Shown here in pieces: positions 1 to 6,467 of a stretch of DNA of 9,922 nt (position 1 is the first letter of the stretch; every line of letters starts with the position of its first letter). Origin of the DNA: Candidatus Bathyarchaeota archaeon (GTDB taxonomy: Archaea; Thermoproteota; Bathyarchaeia; 40CM-2-53-6); assembly GCA_005884605.1 (NCBI GenBank), contig VBBE01000092.1:1-9922 (forward strand), written 5' to 3'. The notes under the pieces were generated by a model. It saw nothing but the letters and a program-made list of their open reading frames with translations. It searched no databases and was not told the DNA's origin. The position numbers and the translations under genes were made by a program.

Positions 1-77
1 CGCCTAAACTCGTCGAGAAGCGGTAGGAGTTCTGCTGAGGGGTGATGTTTCTGTCTGACCGTCTTCACCGCCGACAC
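1..77 (-). CDS. TnpB-like (IS200/IS605 family) protein, N-terminal fragment cut by the window edge
   Basis: Only the first 25 codons are inside the window; the gene continues past the left edge. Reading on the minus strand from a GTG at 77, the peptide begins MSAVKTVRQKHHPSAELLPL and continues LLDEFR. The pattern 'V-K-T-V-R-x-K-x-x-P-(4)-LL..L..EFR' is the usual opening beta strand and helix of TnpB/OrfB transposon proteins, the RNA-guided nucleases of IS200/IS605 elements, and of their archaeal relatives. The frame is open back to a TAG near 170, but no ATG occurs in it; GTG at 77 fits the family's usual start and has a G-rich stretch just upstream. The RuvC and zinc-finger parts lie outside, so it cannot be judged whether the gene is intact or a relic. 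The family call rests on about 25 residues, so confidence is moderate. Confidence 0.5.
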   Translation of the reverse strand, partial: MSAVKTVRQKHHPSAELLPLLDEFR

Positions 78-207
78 ATGACCACGCCCCAAACATGTGA
101 ACGCGTTTCCGTCCAATAGACTCGAGAGGGTGGCGAAAAATAACCGGAGCAAATCGTCATCCTGCCATAACTAGCAAACTCGCAATCCGATGAAGAGCTA
201 ACACCGC
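78..207. other. Intergenic region between tnpB-like gene and abrB-like gene
   Basis: This stretch separates the divergent tnpB-like and AbrB-like genes. I see no coding frame with a credible protein, no tRNA-like fold and no clear subterminal hairpin of an IS200/IS605 left end. A T-rich tract reads TTATTTTTCG on the minus strand (about 134-143), too far from the GTG at 77 to be an obvious TATA box for a leaderless start. Confidence 0.4.
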
Positions 208-228
208 CGTTTTGTCAAAACGTTATAT
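208..228 (+). promoter_or_regulatory. Promoter with abutting operator-like dyad for the AbrB-like gene
   Basis: Positions 208-222 read CGTTTTG-T-CAAAACG, a perfect 7-bp inverted repeat around a single T. It is directly followed by TTATAT (223-228), a good archaeal TATA box. A TATA centre near 226 predicts transcription starting near 251, about 14 nt before the TTG at 265. A dyad touching the TATA box is where an archaeal repressor would block TBP/TFB, so autoregulation by the AbrB-like product is a reasonable inference. The dyad is seen; the regulator is inferred. Confidence 0.5.
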
Positions 229-252
229 GACCGGCCCAAGGTACTCAGATGC

Positions 253-263
253 GCGACAGTCGC
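253..263. promoter_or_regulatory. Second dyad just before the AbrB-like start codon
   Basis: GCGAC-A-GTCGC is a perfect 5-bp inverted repeat around one central A. It lies between the predicted transcription start (about 251) and the TTG start at 265. Like the dyad at 208-222 it has odd spacing of a single base, but the arms differ in sequence. It could be a second operator half or simply a chance palindrome. Confidence 0.3.
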
Positions 264-264
264 T

Positions 265-429
265 TTGCCAATTCAAGTTGACGAAGAGGACATTCCTTTC
301 TTTGCCGAAGTAATAGCAGGTGGAAGGATAACGATCCCTGAAGAGATTCGGAAAATCTTTGGAGTGAAAGACGGTGACCATGTTATGTGCAGAGTAAGGC
401 TCGTAAAGCGAGCCGAAGACGTCAAGTAA
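265..429 (+). CDS. AbrB/SpoVT-type swapped-hairpin DNA-binding protein (54 aa)
   Basis: This is a small transcription-factor-type protein of the AbrB/MazE/SpoVT superfamily, whose dimers bind DNA through interlaced beta hairpins. It starts MPIQVDEEDI and then carries the family signature from about residue 18: AGGRITIPEEIRKIFGVKDG followed by DHV. The G-R-I-T-I-P-x-E-I-R and G-(V/I)-x-x-G-D elements match the canonical motif. TTG at 265 is the only usual start codon between the upstream TAA (199-201) and the motif. The protein ends soon after the domain (RLVKRAEDVK), so it is DNA-binding only, with no visible toxin partner beside it. Its promoter carries two dyads, and a hairpin/T-run follows, suggesting a single-gene transcript. 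Targets are unknown; autoregulation or control of the kinase operon 95 bp downstream are possibilities. A longer frame on the opposite strand here (223-480) is its shadow. Confidence 0.75.
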   Translation: MPIQVDEEDIPFFAEVIAGGRITIPEEIRKIFGVKDGDHVMCRVRLVKRAEDVK

Positions 430-441
430 CACAGTAACGGA

Positions 442-475
442 GCCCGCGTGGGCCCCAGTGTGGATTCCTATTTTT
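442..475 (+). terminator. Probable terminator after the AbrB-like gene
   Basis: GCCC-gcgt-GGGC (442-453) forms a short GC hairpin and is followed by TATTTTT ending at 475. Archaeal termination depends mainly on the T-run; the hairpin adds support. It lies 12 nt after the AbrB-like stop and just before the kinase promoter. Confidence 0.4.
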
Positions 476-482
476 GACAATC

Positions 483-490
483 TTAAATAA
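483..490 (+). promoter_or_regulatory. TATA box of the pentose phosphate operon
   Basis: TTAAATAA centred near 486 predicts transcription beginning around 513, about 11 nt before the kinase TTG at 524. No Shine-Dalgarno sequence is seen before that TTG, which suits a nearly leaderless message. Confidence 0.5.
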
Positions 491-523
491 CATCGCTAGG
501 CTCCGCTCATCTTAGAGCCCTAG

Positions 524-1549
524 TTGACCCTGGCCGTTTCCGATCCCACGAGAATAATCGACGGCTTTCAGGATAAGACGGTCTTGGTGATAGGCGACCT
601 GATGGTCGACCGGTACGTTCGCTCTCAGGGCCGAAAACTCTCAAGAGAAGCTCCGGTTCCCGTCGCGGATTTTATTTCTGAAGAGCTCGTGCTCGGAGGA
701 GCCGCTAACCTTGCCAATAACCTAGTCGCCCTAGGCGCTAAGGTCCGCGTAATAGGAGTCGTAGGAAATGACGAGCCGGGGAAGTGGATTCAAGAGGAGT
801 TGGAGAAGAAGGGGGTGGACATCTCGGGGGCCGTCGTGAACAGCCGTCCCACCAGCCTGAAGACCCGCTTCATCCTGAATCATCGCCAATACCTGAGGAT
901 TGACAAGGAATCCCGGACTGATGTGGAATCGCATGTTACGAAGCAGTTCCTTTACTCTCTGGACGACCTCCTTGAGGACGCTGATGGGATAGTCTTCTCA
1001 GACTACGACAAAGGGGTCATCACTCCTGAACTCATAAGCAATGTTGTGGAAGAGTGCAGAGTCCAAGAGAAGAAAGTCGTGGCTCAGCCAAAGGTCCGGC
1101 ACTACTTGGACTACGTGGGCGTTTCAATGGTAAAGTCTAATGTTCGCGAGGCGACGATCGCAACTGGTGTTTCCATGGTCAATGATACCTCGCTGAGGAA
1201 CATGGGCCACAACCTCATGACCAGGTTGGAATGCGAAGGCCTCCTCCTTACTCGAAGCGAACAGGGCATGATTCTTTTTGAGAAGAAGAACATCACGAGT
1301 TTTCCTCCCTTCAAGGGTCCCAAGCCCGGCTTCAACGCCGTCGGTGTAAGAGATTGTATGACAGCCGTGCTGGCCATGTCAATCGTCTCTGAGGCACCAA
1401 TCGGGGAAGCTGTCTTGCTCGCCGGACTTGCAGCTGCGCAGCACACGGATAATCTTGGCACTGTCGTGGTAGACCTGAACGATCTTCGATCTCAAGCTAG
1501 CACAACACTTGAGCTTGCAGAGCAGATAGTTCAGGTTCCGGTCCACTGA
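524..1549 (+). CDS. RfaE/HldE-type PfkB-family sugar (heptose-phosphate?) kinase, divergent
   Basis: A 341-residue ribokinase-fold (PfkB) protein. It resembles the kinase domain of RfaE/HldE, which phosphorylates D-glycero-D-manno-heptose 7-phosphate. Visible elements are GDLMVDRY (24-31), REAPVPV (41-47), GGAANLANNL (58-67), the TRF...YLRID strand (114-127), the N-x-x-E motif with N196 and E199, LLLTRSEQG (240-248) and the presumed catalytic base D277. Two signatures are eroded. The usual D-V-T-G-A-G-D is N-A-V-G-V-R-D (271-277), which changes the anion hole, and the D-P-K before the N-x-x-E is Q-P-K (188-190). There is no nucleotidyltransferase (RfaE2) domain. The TTG at 524 directly follows an in-frame TAG; no better start precedes the first beta strand. 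It heads the operon, 2 nt before transketolase. The substrate is unproven: a heptulose or heptose phosphate is suggested by the family and neighbours, but another sugar phosphate, or a regulatory role, is possible. Confidence 0.8.
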   Translation: MTLAVSDPTRIIDGFQDKTVLVIGDLMVDRYVRSQGRKLSREAPVPVADFISEELVLGGAANLANNLVALGAKVRVIGVVGNDEPGKWIQEELEKKGVDISGAVVNSRPTSLKTRFILNHRQYLRIDKESRTDVESHVTKQFLYSLDDLLEDADGIVFSDYDKGVITPELISNVVEECRVQEKKVVAQPKVRHYLDYVGVSMVKSNVREATIATGVSMVNDTSLRNMGHNLMTRLECEGLLLTRSEQGMILFEKKNITSFPPFKGPKPGFNAVGVRDCMTAVLAMSIVSEAPIGEAVLLAGLAAAQHTDNLGTVVVDLNDLRSQASTTLELAEQIVQVPVH

Positions 1550-1551
1550 TA

Positions 1552-2379
1552 ATGGAAGAGCAATCGATCCCCATCGGTATGCTTCTGCAGAAAGCCGCAA
1601 AGATCCGAGCCCATATTCTTGAGATGGTGGCGGAGGCAAAGTCCGGCCACCCAGGCGGAAGCCTTTCGGCCGTCGAGATCCTTGTCTCTCTGTTCTTCTA
1701 CAAGATGCGGCACGACCCTAAGCGTCCGGATTGGCCAGATCGTGACCGGTTTGTTCTGTCTAAAGGACACGCTGCGCCAGTCCTGTTCTCTACTCTTGCA
1801 GAGGCTGGATATCTCCCAACCAGCGAACTCAAGACTCTACGAAAGATGAACAGCCGTCTACAGGGCCACCCAGACCATAGGGTCCCAGGCGTCGAGTTTC
1901 CTGGAGGATCACTGGGAATTGGCCTTTCGGCTGCTATAGGCATGGCCCTCGCCGGTAAGGTGGACAAGAAAGACTACCGAGTATACGCGCTCCTCGGCGA
2001 CGGCGAACTCGATGAAGGAGAAACTTGGGAGGCGGCGATGGCTGCACCCAAATTCAAACTTGACAATCTAACCGCAATCGTCGACAGAAACGGCATCCAA
2101 CAAGACGGTCTAACCGAACAGATCATGCCCGTGGAACCTGTGGGCTACAAGTGGAAGGCGTTCAACTGGCATGTCTTGGAAGTCGACGGTTTCGACTTTC
2201 GTCAAGTAATCGACGCCTTGGAAAAGGCGGAGAGCATGAGAAACAGACCAACTGTGATCATCGCACATACCGTCAAAGGGAAGGGCGTGTCCTTTATGGA
2301 ATGGGATCCCGCATACCACGGCAAAGCACCAGACAAAGACACCGTCCGTAAGCTCGTAAAGACGATGTTGGAAGAATGA
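1552..2379 (+). CDS. Transketolase, N-terminal (pyrophosphate-binding) subunit
   Basis: A 275-residue half-transketolase, binding the diphosphate of thiamine diphosphate. It forms the cytosolic enzyme with the C-terminal subunit encoded at 3062-4003, moving two-carbon ketol units between sugar phosphates. Motifs in order: SGHPGGS (31-37, H33), KGHAAP (71-76, H73), PGGSLGIGLS (117-126), and the thiamine/Mg motif from GDGELDEGETWEA (149-161, D150) to VDRNG (177-181, N180). HTVKGKGVSFME (239-250) and HGKAP (256-260) follow. Its length matches the archaeal split subunits (about 270-290) rather than the ~650-residue fused enzyme. The ATG at 1552 lies 2 nt after the kinase stop, and its own TGA overlaps the epimerase ATG (ATGA at 2376-2379), so translational coupling is likely. 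Acetoin/pyruvate dehydrogenase relatives are excluded by the motif spacing and the pentose phosphate neighbours. Confidence 0.93.
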   Translation: MEEQSIPIGMLLQKAAKIRAHILEMVAEAKSGHPGGSLSAVEILVSLFFYKMRHDPKRPDWPDRDRFVLSKGHAAPVLFSTLAEAGYLPTSELKTLRKMNSRLQGHPDHRVPGVEFPGGSLGIGLSAAIGMALAGKVDKKDYRVYALLGDGELDEGETWEAAMAAPKFKLDNLTAIVDRNGIQQDGLTEQIMPVEPVGYKWKAFNWHVLEVDGFDFRQVIDALEKAESMRNRPTVIIAHTVKGKGVSFMEWDPAYHGKAPDKDTVRKLVKTMLEE

Positions 2380-3062
2380 GCGGCGTCAAAATCGCCCCCT
2401 CGATTCTTGCGGCTGACCAAGCAGACCTGAAAGGCGAGATAGTGAGGGTGGAGGAAGCGGGCGCAGACATGATTCACGTAGACGTTACAGATGGACACTT
2501 CGCCCCCAACATAAGTCTGGGACCCGACACTGTCAATGCAATTCGCAAAGTGACGAGACTCCCGCTCGATATCCACTTGATGATAACGAACCCGGAAAAA
2601 TTCTACGAGCCCTTTCTCTCCGCAGGTAGCGATATCATAACGGTGCATGCAGAGGCTGCCAGCCGATCGCTTCTCTACAAGCTATCAAAGGAGATTCACC
2701 AAAAGGACAAGAAAATGGGCCTTGCGCTGAAGCCGGCCACTTCCATTCCATCTTGGCTAAGGATGGAAACGAATCCCTTCGACGTTGTTCTCATCCTTTC
2801 TGTGAACCCCGGGTTTCCAGGTCAGGCATTCATGCCTAGCGTTCTGCCCAAAGTAAGGAAAGTCGCAAAGCTCGCTGATTCAACAGGATTAGACGTGGAA
2901 GTTGACGGAGGAGTCGACCAGGAGAATGCATCGACAATAGTTGGAGCAGGAGCTACCGTATTGGTCGCGGGAGCCTCCATCTTTCGGAAAGGTGATGTTA
3001 AATCTGCTCTCCAGAACATGAGGAAGGTTGCTCAAAGGACTAGGAGAGAGGTTCCAGCATAA
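2376..3062 (+). CDS. rpe: Ribulose-phosphate 3-epimerase
   Basis: A 228-residue TIM-barrel enzyme interconverting D-ribulose 5-phosphate and D-xylulose 5-phosphate, the substrate of the flanking transketolase. Seen in order: APSILAAD (7-14), the metal and acid/base site IHVDVTDGHF (33-42, with H34 and D36), DIHLMITNP (65-73, H67), the phosphate-side loop NPGFPGQ (144-150) and VDGGV (176-180, with D177 as second acid/base). All four family metal/catalytic residues are present. Two small departures from consensus are NPGFPGQ instead of NPGFGGQ, and GASIF where many members have GSAVF. The ATG overlaps the previous stop, and its TAA shares one base with the next ATG (TAATG at 3060-3064). It therefore sits between the two transketolase subunits and is probably made in step with them. 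Confidence 0.95.
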   Translation: MSGVKIAPSILAADQADLKGEIVRVEEAGADMIHVDVTDGHFAPNISLGPDTVNAIRKVTRLPLDIHLMITNPEKFYEPFLSAGSDIITVHAEAASRSLLYKLSKEIHQKDKKMGLALKPATSIPSWLRMETNPFDVVLILSVNPGFPGQAFMPSVLPKVRKVAKLADSTGLDVEVDGGVDQENASTIVGAGATVLVAGASIFRKGDVKSALQNMRKVAQRTRREVPA

Positions 3063-4003
3063 TGCTCGTCCAGCTAGCTTCAATGCGTGATGCATACGCT
3101 GAGGTTCTATTGGAGCTCGGTGAAGAAGACTCTAGGGTCGTTGTTCTCGGCGCGGACACGTCCGTATCCATTAAGACTAGCTTGTTTGGAGATCGATACC
3201 CTGAACGGTTCTTCAATGTTGGAATCGCCGAGGCTAACATGATGGGCATCGCGGCAGGACTCGCGCTCGCCGGGAAGATACCCTTTGTCACAACCTACGC
3301 AGCCTTCGTGCCAGGCAAATGCCTCGACCAGATTCGCAACGCGATCGCCTATCCCAATCTCAACGTGAAGATAGTCTCATCCCATGGCGGATTGACGGTC
3401 GGGCCAGACGGTGCTTCGCATCAAACGATCGAAGATGTAGCAGCGATCAGAGCTATTCCCCGAATGCACGTTGTTGTCCCTGCCGATGCTCCTTCAACCA
3501 AATCTTTGATTGCACAAGCATGCAGGACCCTCGGTCCCTTCTACTTCCGTCTCAGCAGGCCCAGTGTCCCCACAATCTACTCCGCTTCCAAAGATGTGGA
3601 GGTCGGAAAAGCCAAGATCCTAAAGGAAGGCTCGGACATCGGCATCGTAGCCTGTGGAATCATGGTCAACGAGGCAATGGAGGCCGCTGAAACCCTCTCG
3701 AAGACAGGCGTCTCAGCGGAGGTTGTTGACTCCCACACGGTGAAACCCCTAGATTCCGAGACAATTGTTCGAGTTGCAAGGAAGACTGGTGCGCTTGTCA
3801 CTGCTGAGGAGCAGAATGTGATCGGTGGCTTGGGTGGAGCGGTCGCCGAAGCTATTACTGAATCATATCCAGTTCTCATTTCGAGAGTTGGAGTTAGGGA
3901 TACTTTTGGAGAGTCAGGTGAGCACCAAGAACTCATGGTTAAGTACGGTCTGACATCAAAAGACATAGCCCGGGCCGCGAAACACCTCATCAAATCTAGG
4001 TGA
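3062..4003 (+). CDS. Transketolase, C-terminal (pyrimidine-binding) subunit
   Basis: A 313-residue subunit carrying the pyrimidine-binding and C-terminal transketolase domains, partner of the product at 1552-2379. The key residue E57 lies in FNVGIAEANMMGIAAGLA (51-68) and is the glutamate that activates the thiamine aminopyrimidine. The other domain marks are TTYAAF (77-82), SSHGGLTVGPDGASHQ (106-121, H108 and H120), VVVPAD (137-142) and the C-terminal signature DTFGESGEHQEL (270-281). The ATG shares its first base with the epimerase stop. A GAGAGGTT stretch about 10 nt upstream can serve as ribosome binding site. The stop at 4001-4003 lies inside the ribosome binding site of the transaldolase. 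1-Deoxyxylulose-5-phosphate synthase is fused and longer, so it is an unlikely alternative. Confidence 0.93.
   Translation: MLVQLASMRDAYAEVLLELGEEDSRVVVLGADTSVSIKTSLFGDRYPERFFNVGIAEANMMGIAAGLALAGKIPFVTTYAAFVPGKCLDQIRNAIAYPNLNVKIVSSHGGLTVGPDGASHQTIEDVAAIRAIPRMHVVVPADAPSTKSLIAQACRTLGPFYFRLSRPSVPTIYSASKDVEVGKAKILKEGSDIGIVACGIMVNEAMEAAETLSKTGVSAEVVDSHTVKPLDSETIVRVARKTGALVTAEEQNVIGGLGGAVAEAITESYPVLISRVGVRDTFGESGEHQELMVKYGLTSKDIARAAKHLIKSR
3999..4003 (+). promoter_or_regulatory. Shine-Dalgarno sequence deciding the transaldolase CTG start
   Basis: GGTGA complements the 3' end of archaeal 16S rRNA and includes the TGA stop of the transketolase C subunit. It lies 7 nt before CTG 4011 and more than 60 nt before the first in-frame ATG, so it supports the CTG start. 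Confidence 0.55.
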
Positions 4004-4010
4004 CCAGATT

Positions 4011-4712
4011 CTGAAGATATTCCTTGATACGGCCAACGTCTCTTCGATCAAAACCTTCGCGGACATGGGAGTGCTTGACGGCATCACCACCAATCCAACT
4101 CTCATTGCGAAGGAGAATCGAGACTTTCTTGAGCTTGTATCTGAAATTCTTCATATCGTACAGGGTCCAGTGAACCTTGAGGTCGTGAGCCAGAACACGG
4201 ATGGAATGCTACACGAAGCGCACAACCTAGCATCTCTAAGCCCGAATGTGGTTGTCAAGTGCCCGATGACGAGCGCGGGCTTGGTAGCAGTCAAGACGCT
4301 CAGCAAAGAAGGAATCAACACAAACGTCACTCTCGTTTTCTCACCCAATCAAGCCCTGCTTGCTGCAAAGGCAGGAGCTACATACGTTAGCCCGTTCATA
4401 GGCCGCTTGGACGATGCGGGACATGAAGGAATGAAGGTGATCGAGGATACGTTGCAGATTTACCGAAATTACGAGATCGAAACCCAAGTCCTAGTGGCAA
4501 GTATCCGCCACCCTGTCCACGTAGTTGATGCTGCAAAGCTAGGAGCTCATGTGGCGACGATGCCGCCCGATGTCCTCGAAAAAATGGTGAAGCATCCACT
4601 TACTGACATTGGTCTGAAACGTTTTCTTGACGATTGGCAGAAGGCTGGTTTGAAACTTCCTGAACGCGGAACTCTTGCCGCTAAGGCAAGACCTCTTGTT
4701 CAGCGCGCATGA
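4011..4712 (+). CDS. tal: Transaldolase (short FSA-fold type), CTG start
   Basis: A 233-residue class I aldolase-fold transaldolase, transferring dihydroxyacetone from sedoheptulose 7-phosphate or fructose 6-phosphate. Catalytic elements are D6 in KIFLDTAN (2-9), TTNPT (26-30), acid/base E57 in NLEVVS (55-60), the Schiff-base lysine K83 in VVVKCPMT (80-87) and SPFIGRLDD (127-135) with F129. Within this fold, Glu (not Gln) near 57-60 and Phe (not Tyr) in SPF mark transaldolases rather than fructose-6-phosphate aldolases. The first in-frame ATG (4065) would delete beta strand 1 with D6. CTG at 4011 restores the family's N-terminus (LKIFLDTAN), and GGTGA (3999-4003), a strong Shine-Dalgarno match overlapping the tktC stop, lies 7 nt before it. 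ATT at 4008 is a less likely alternative. It is the last gene of the pentose operon. Confidence 0.93.
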   Translation: MKIFLDTANVSSIKTFADMGVLDGITTNPTLIAKENRDFLELVSEILHIVQGPVNLEVVSQNTDGMLHEAHNLASLSPNVVVKCPMTSAGLVAVKTLSKEGINTNVTLVFSPNQALLAAKAGATYVSPFIGRLDDAGHEGMKVIEDTLQIYRNYEIETQVLVASIRHPVHVVDAAKLGAHVATMPPDVLEKMVKHPLTDIGLKRFLDDWQKAGLKLPERGTLAAKARPLVQRA

Positions 4713-4764
4713 GGGTCTCACGGCTTCTGCTCATTGGTTCTGTCATACGATTTCGTGCATATGC

Positions 4765-4783
4765 GCTAAGCGTTAGCCTTTTG
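4765..4783 (+). terminator. Possible terminator after the pentose phosphate operon
   Basis: GCTAA-GCG-TTAGC (4765-4777) is a perfect 5-bp stem with a 3-nt loop, followed by CTTTTG. It lies 53 nt after the transaldolase stop and before CTP synthase. The T-run is short, so this could equally be an operator in the pyrG upstream region. Confidence 0.3.
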
Positions 4784-4814
4784 AGGAACCTGTGATTGCT
4801 CTCACTGTTACCCT

Positions 4815-6464
4815 TTGACTAAGTACGTCTTTGTCACGGGCGGCGTAATGTCCGGAATAGGCAAGGGGGTTATCGCCGCTTCTATCGGGAAAATAATTCA
4901 GGTCCGCGGCCTCAAAGTTACCGCCGTCAAAATTGATCCTTACCTCAACTACGACGCGGGAACGATGAATCCCTACATTCACGGCGAAGTCTTCGTTACA
5001 GAGGACGGAGGAGAGACAGACATGGACGTAGGGACGTACGAAAGGTTCCTAGATATCAACGTCCCAAAGAATCACAACATAACGACCGGGCAAGTGTATT
5101 TCTCTGTCATCGAGAGAGAGCGCAAGGGCGACTTTCTCGGCAAATGCGTCCAGATCATACCCCACATAACCGATGAAATCAAGGATAGACTCCGTAGGAT
5201 TCCTAACGAAGAGGGAGTAGACTTAGTATTGGTAGAAATAGGTGGAACTGTCGGCGACATCGAATCTCTACCATATCTTGAAGCTGCTCGCCAACTTCGC
5301 CTAGAAGAGGGGAGCGAGAACGTTCTCAATGTCCACGTTACCCTTGTTCCTGTGTTGGATGTAGTGGGAGAGCAGAAAACCAAGCCCACCCAGCACAGTG
5401 TCCAAGAGCTCCGCAGAATAGGAGTGCAGCCTGACATCATAGTCGCGAGAAGCAAGGCCCCCCTCAAACAGGAGCCGAGGCGAAAGATCGCCTTGTTTTG
5501 CAACGTGGAGGAGTCTGCCGTGTTCACGTCCCAAGACATGGACAGCATTTACCAGTCCCCTCTCCTCTTAGAACAGCAAGGGCTCGGCTCATTCATCACA
5601 CGCCGTCTTAGGTTGCCCGAAAATACGCCCCAGTGGACTTCTTGGAAGAAAATGCTTGAAGAGCATTTAACGCAAGCTAAACAAGTTAACATCGCGATCT
5701 GCGGGAAATACGCGGAACTGGCTGACTGTTATGTAAGTGTCAATGACGCCCTCAAGGACGCGGGAGCATCTGCAGGCGCCAAGATCAACTTGGAGTGGAT
5801 TGAAACTGACGACTTTGAAAAACAGCATGAAAAGGTCCGGCTGCTGTCTCGATTCGACGGGGTTTTGGTGCCAGGGGGATTTGGCGCAAGGGGAGCCGAA
5901 GGGAAGATTCTAGCCATCGAATATTCTCGATCGCACAACATTCCCTTCTTGGGCATATGCTACGGGTTCCAACTGGCCGTCGTCGAATATGCAAGGCACA
6001 GCGGCATTATCGACGCCGCAAGCTCTGAGCTCAACCCGGGATCAAAGAACCCTGTAATTGATCTAATGCCAGAACAGAATGGTGTGTTAGAGAAAGGGGG
6101 AACAATGAGGTTGGGTGCCCATGAAATCACAGTGGATGAGGGGACCATGGCTCATTCCCTTTACGGGAAAGGGAAAATTTTGGAACGGCATCGTCACAGA
6201 TACGAAGTTAATCCAAAATACATTCCAGAGATTACGTCCAAGGGGCTGAGATTCTCGGGCAAGAGTGACGAAAATCGAAGAATGGAGATTCTTGAAGTTC
6301 CATCAAGTAAGTTCCATTTTGCGACACAGTTCCATGCAGAGTTCAAATCTCGACCCGCCAGGGCATCACCTCCATATTTTGGTCTCATCAAGGCAGCGCT
6401 GGAGACGCAAGATCCTCTAATGGGCTCCAAGCAAATTGTCTCTCCCACAACGAAGGCTAGTTGA
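4815..6464 (+). CDS. pyrG: CTP synthase (glutamine-hydrolysing)
   Basis: A 549-residue enzyme making CTP from UTP, ATP and glutamine, of normal family length. The synthetase domain (about 1-270) shows the P-loop [10 protein letters not shown] (9-18, K17), D69 in [18 protein letters not shown] (141-151, E141) and the UTP/CTP site [13 protein letters not shown] (188-200). A class I glutamine amidotransferase domain (about 290-530) follows, with the lid PGGFGARG (353-360), nucleophile C382 in GICYGFQ, and H507/E509 in FHAEFKSRP. The full catalytic triad is present, although the common FHPEF is FHAEF here. TTG at 4815 is the only usual start giving the conserved [11 protein letters not shown]-terminus. 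Upstream (4713-4814) there is no strong TATA box; GCATATGC (4758-4765) is a weak candidate. The next gene begins 3 nt after the stop, so the two are probably co-transcribed. Confidence 0.97.
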   Translation: MTKYVFVTGGVMSGIGKGVIAASIGKIIQVRGLKVTAVKIDPYLNYDAGTMNPYIHGEVFVTEDGGETDMDVGTYERFLDINVPKNHNITTGQVYFSVIERERKGDFLGKCVQIIPHITDEIKDRLRRIPNEEGVDLVLVEIGGTVGDIESLPYLEAARQLRLEEGSENVLNVHVTLVPVLDVVGEQKTKPTQHSVQELRRIGVQPDIIVARSKAPLKQEPRRKIALFCNVEESAVFTSQDMDSIYQSPLLLEQQGLGSFITRRLRLPENTPQWTSWKKMLEEHLTQAKQVNIAICGKYAELADCYVSVNDALKDAGASAGAKINLEWIETDDFEKQHEKVRLLSRFDGVLVPGGFGARGAEGKILAIEYSRSHNIPFLGICYGFQLAVVEYARHSGIIDAASSELNPGSKNPVIDLMPEQNGVLEKGGTMRLGAHEITVDEGTMAHSLYGKGKILERHRHRYEVNPKYIPEITSKGLRFSGKSDENRRMEILEVPSSKFHFATQFHAEFKSRPARASPPYFGLIKAALETQDPLMGSKQIVSPTTKAS

Positions 6465-6467
6465 AAG

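Noticed and set aside
223..480. 85-residue minus-strand frame over the AbrB-like gene
   Set aside because: The opposite strand holds a clear AbrB motif with promoter; the minus frame has no recognisable motif and reads as its shadow.
524..1549. Bifunctional HldE (kinase plus adenylyltransferase)
   Set aside because: The protein ends after the kinase fold; no HIGH-type nucleotidyltransferase domain is present.
2202..2648. 148-residue minus-strand frame across the transketolase/epimerase junction
   Set aside because: It lies wholly antisense to two well-supported conserved genes and shows no family features.
4065..4712. Transaldolase starting at ATG 4065
   Set aside because: This start removes beta strand 1 and the catalytic Asp of FLDTAN; CTG 4011 with GGTGA upstream is better supported.
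4065..4712. Calling the gene a fructose-6-phosphate aldolase
   Set aside because: Glu57 and Phe129 are the transaldolase-type residues; aldolases of this fold have Gln and Tyr there.
5072..5548. 158-residue minus-strand frame within pyrG
   Set aside because: Antisense to the conserved synthetase domain of CTP synthase; Ser/Thr/Arg-rich shadow composition.
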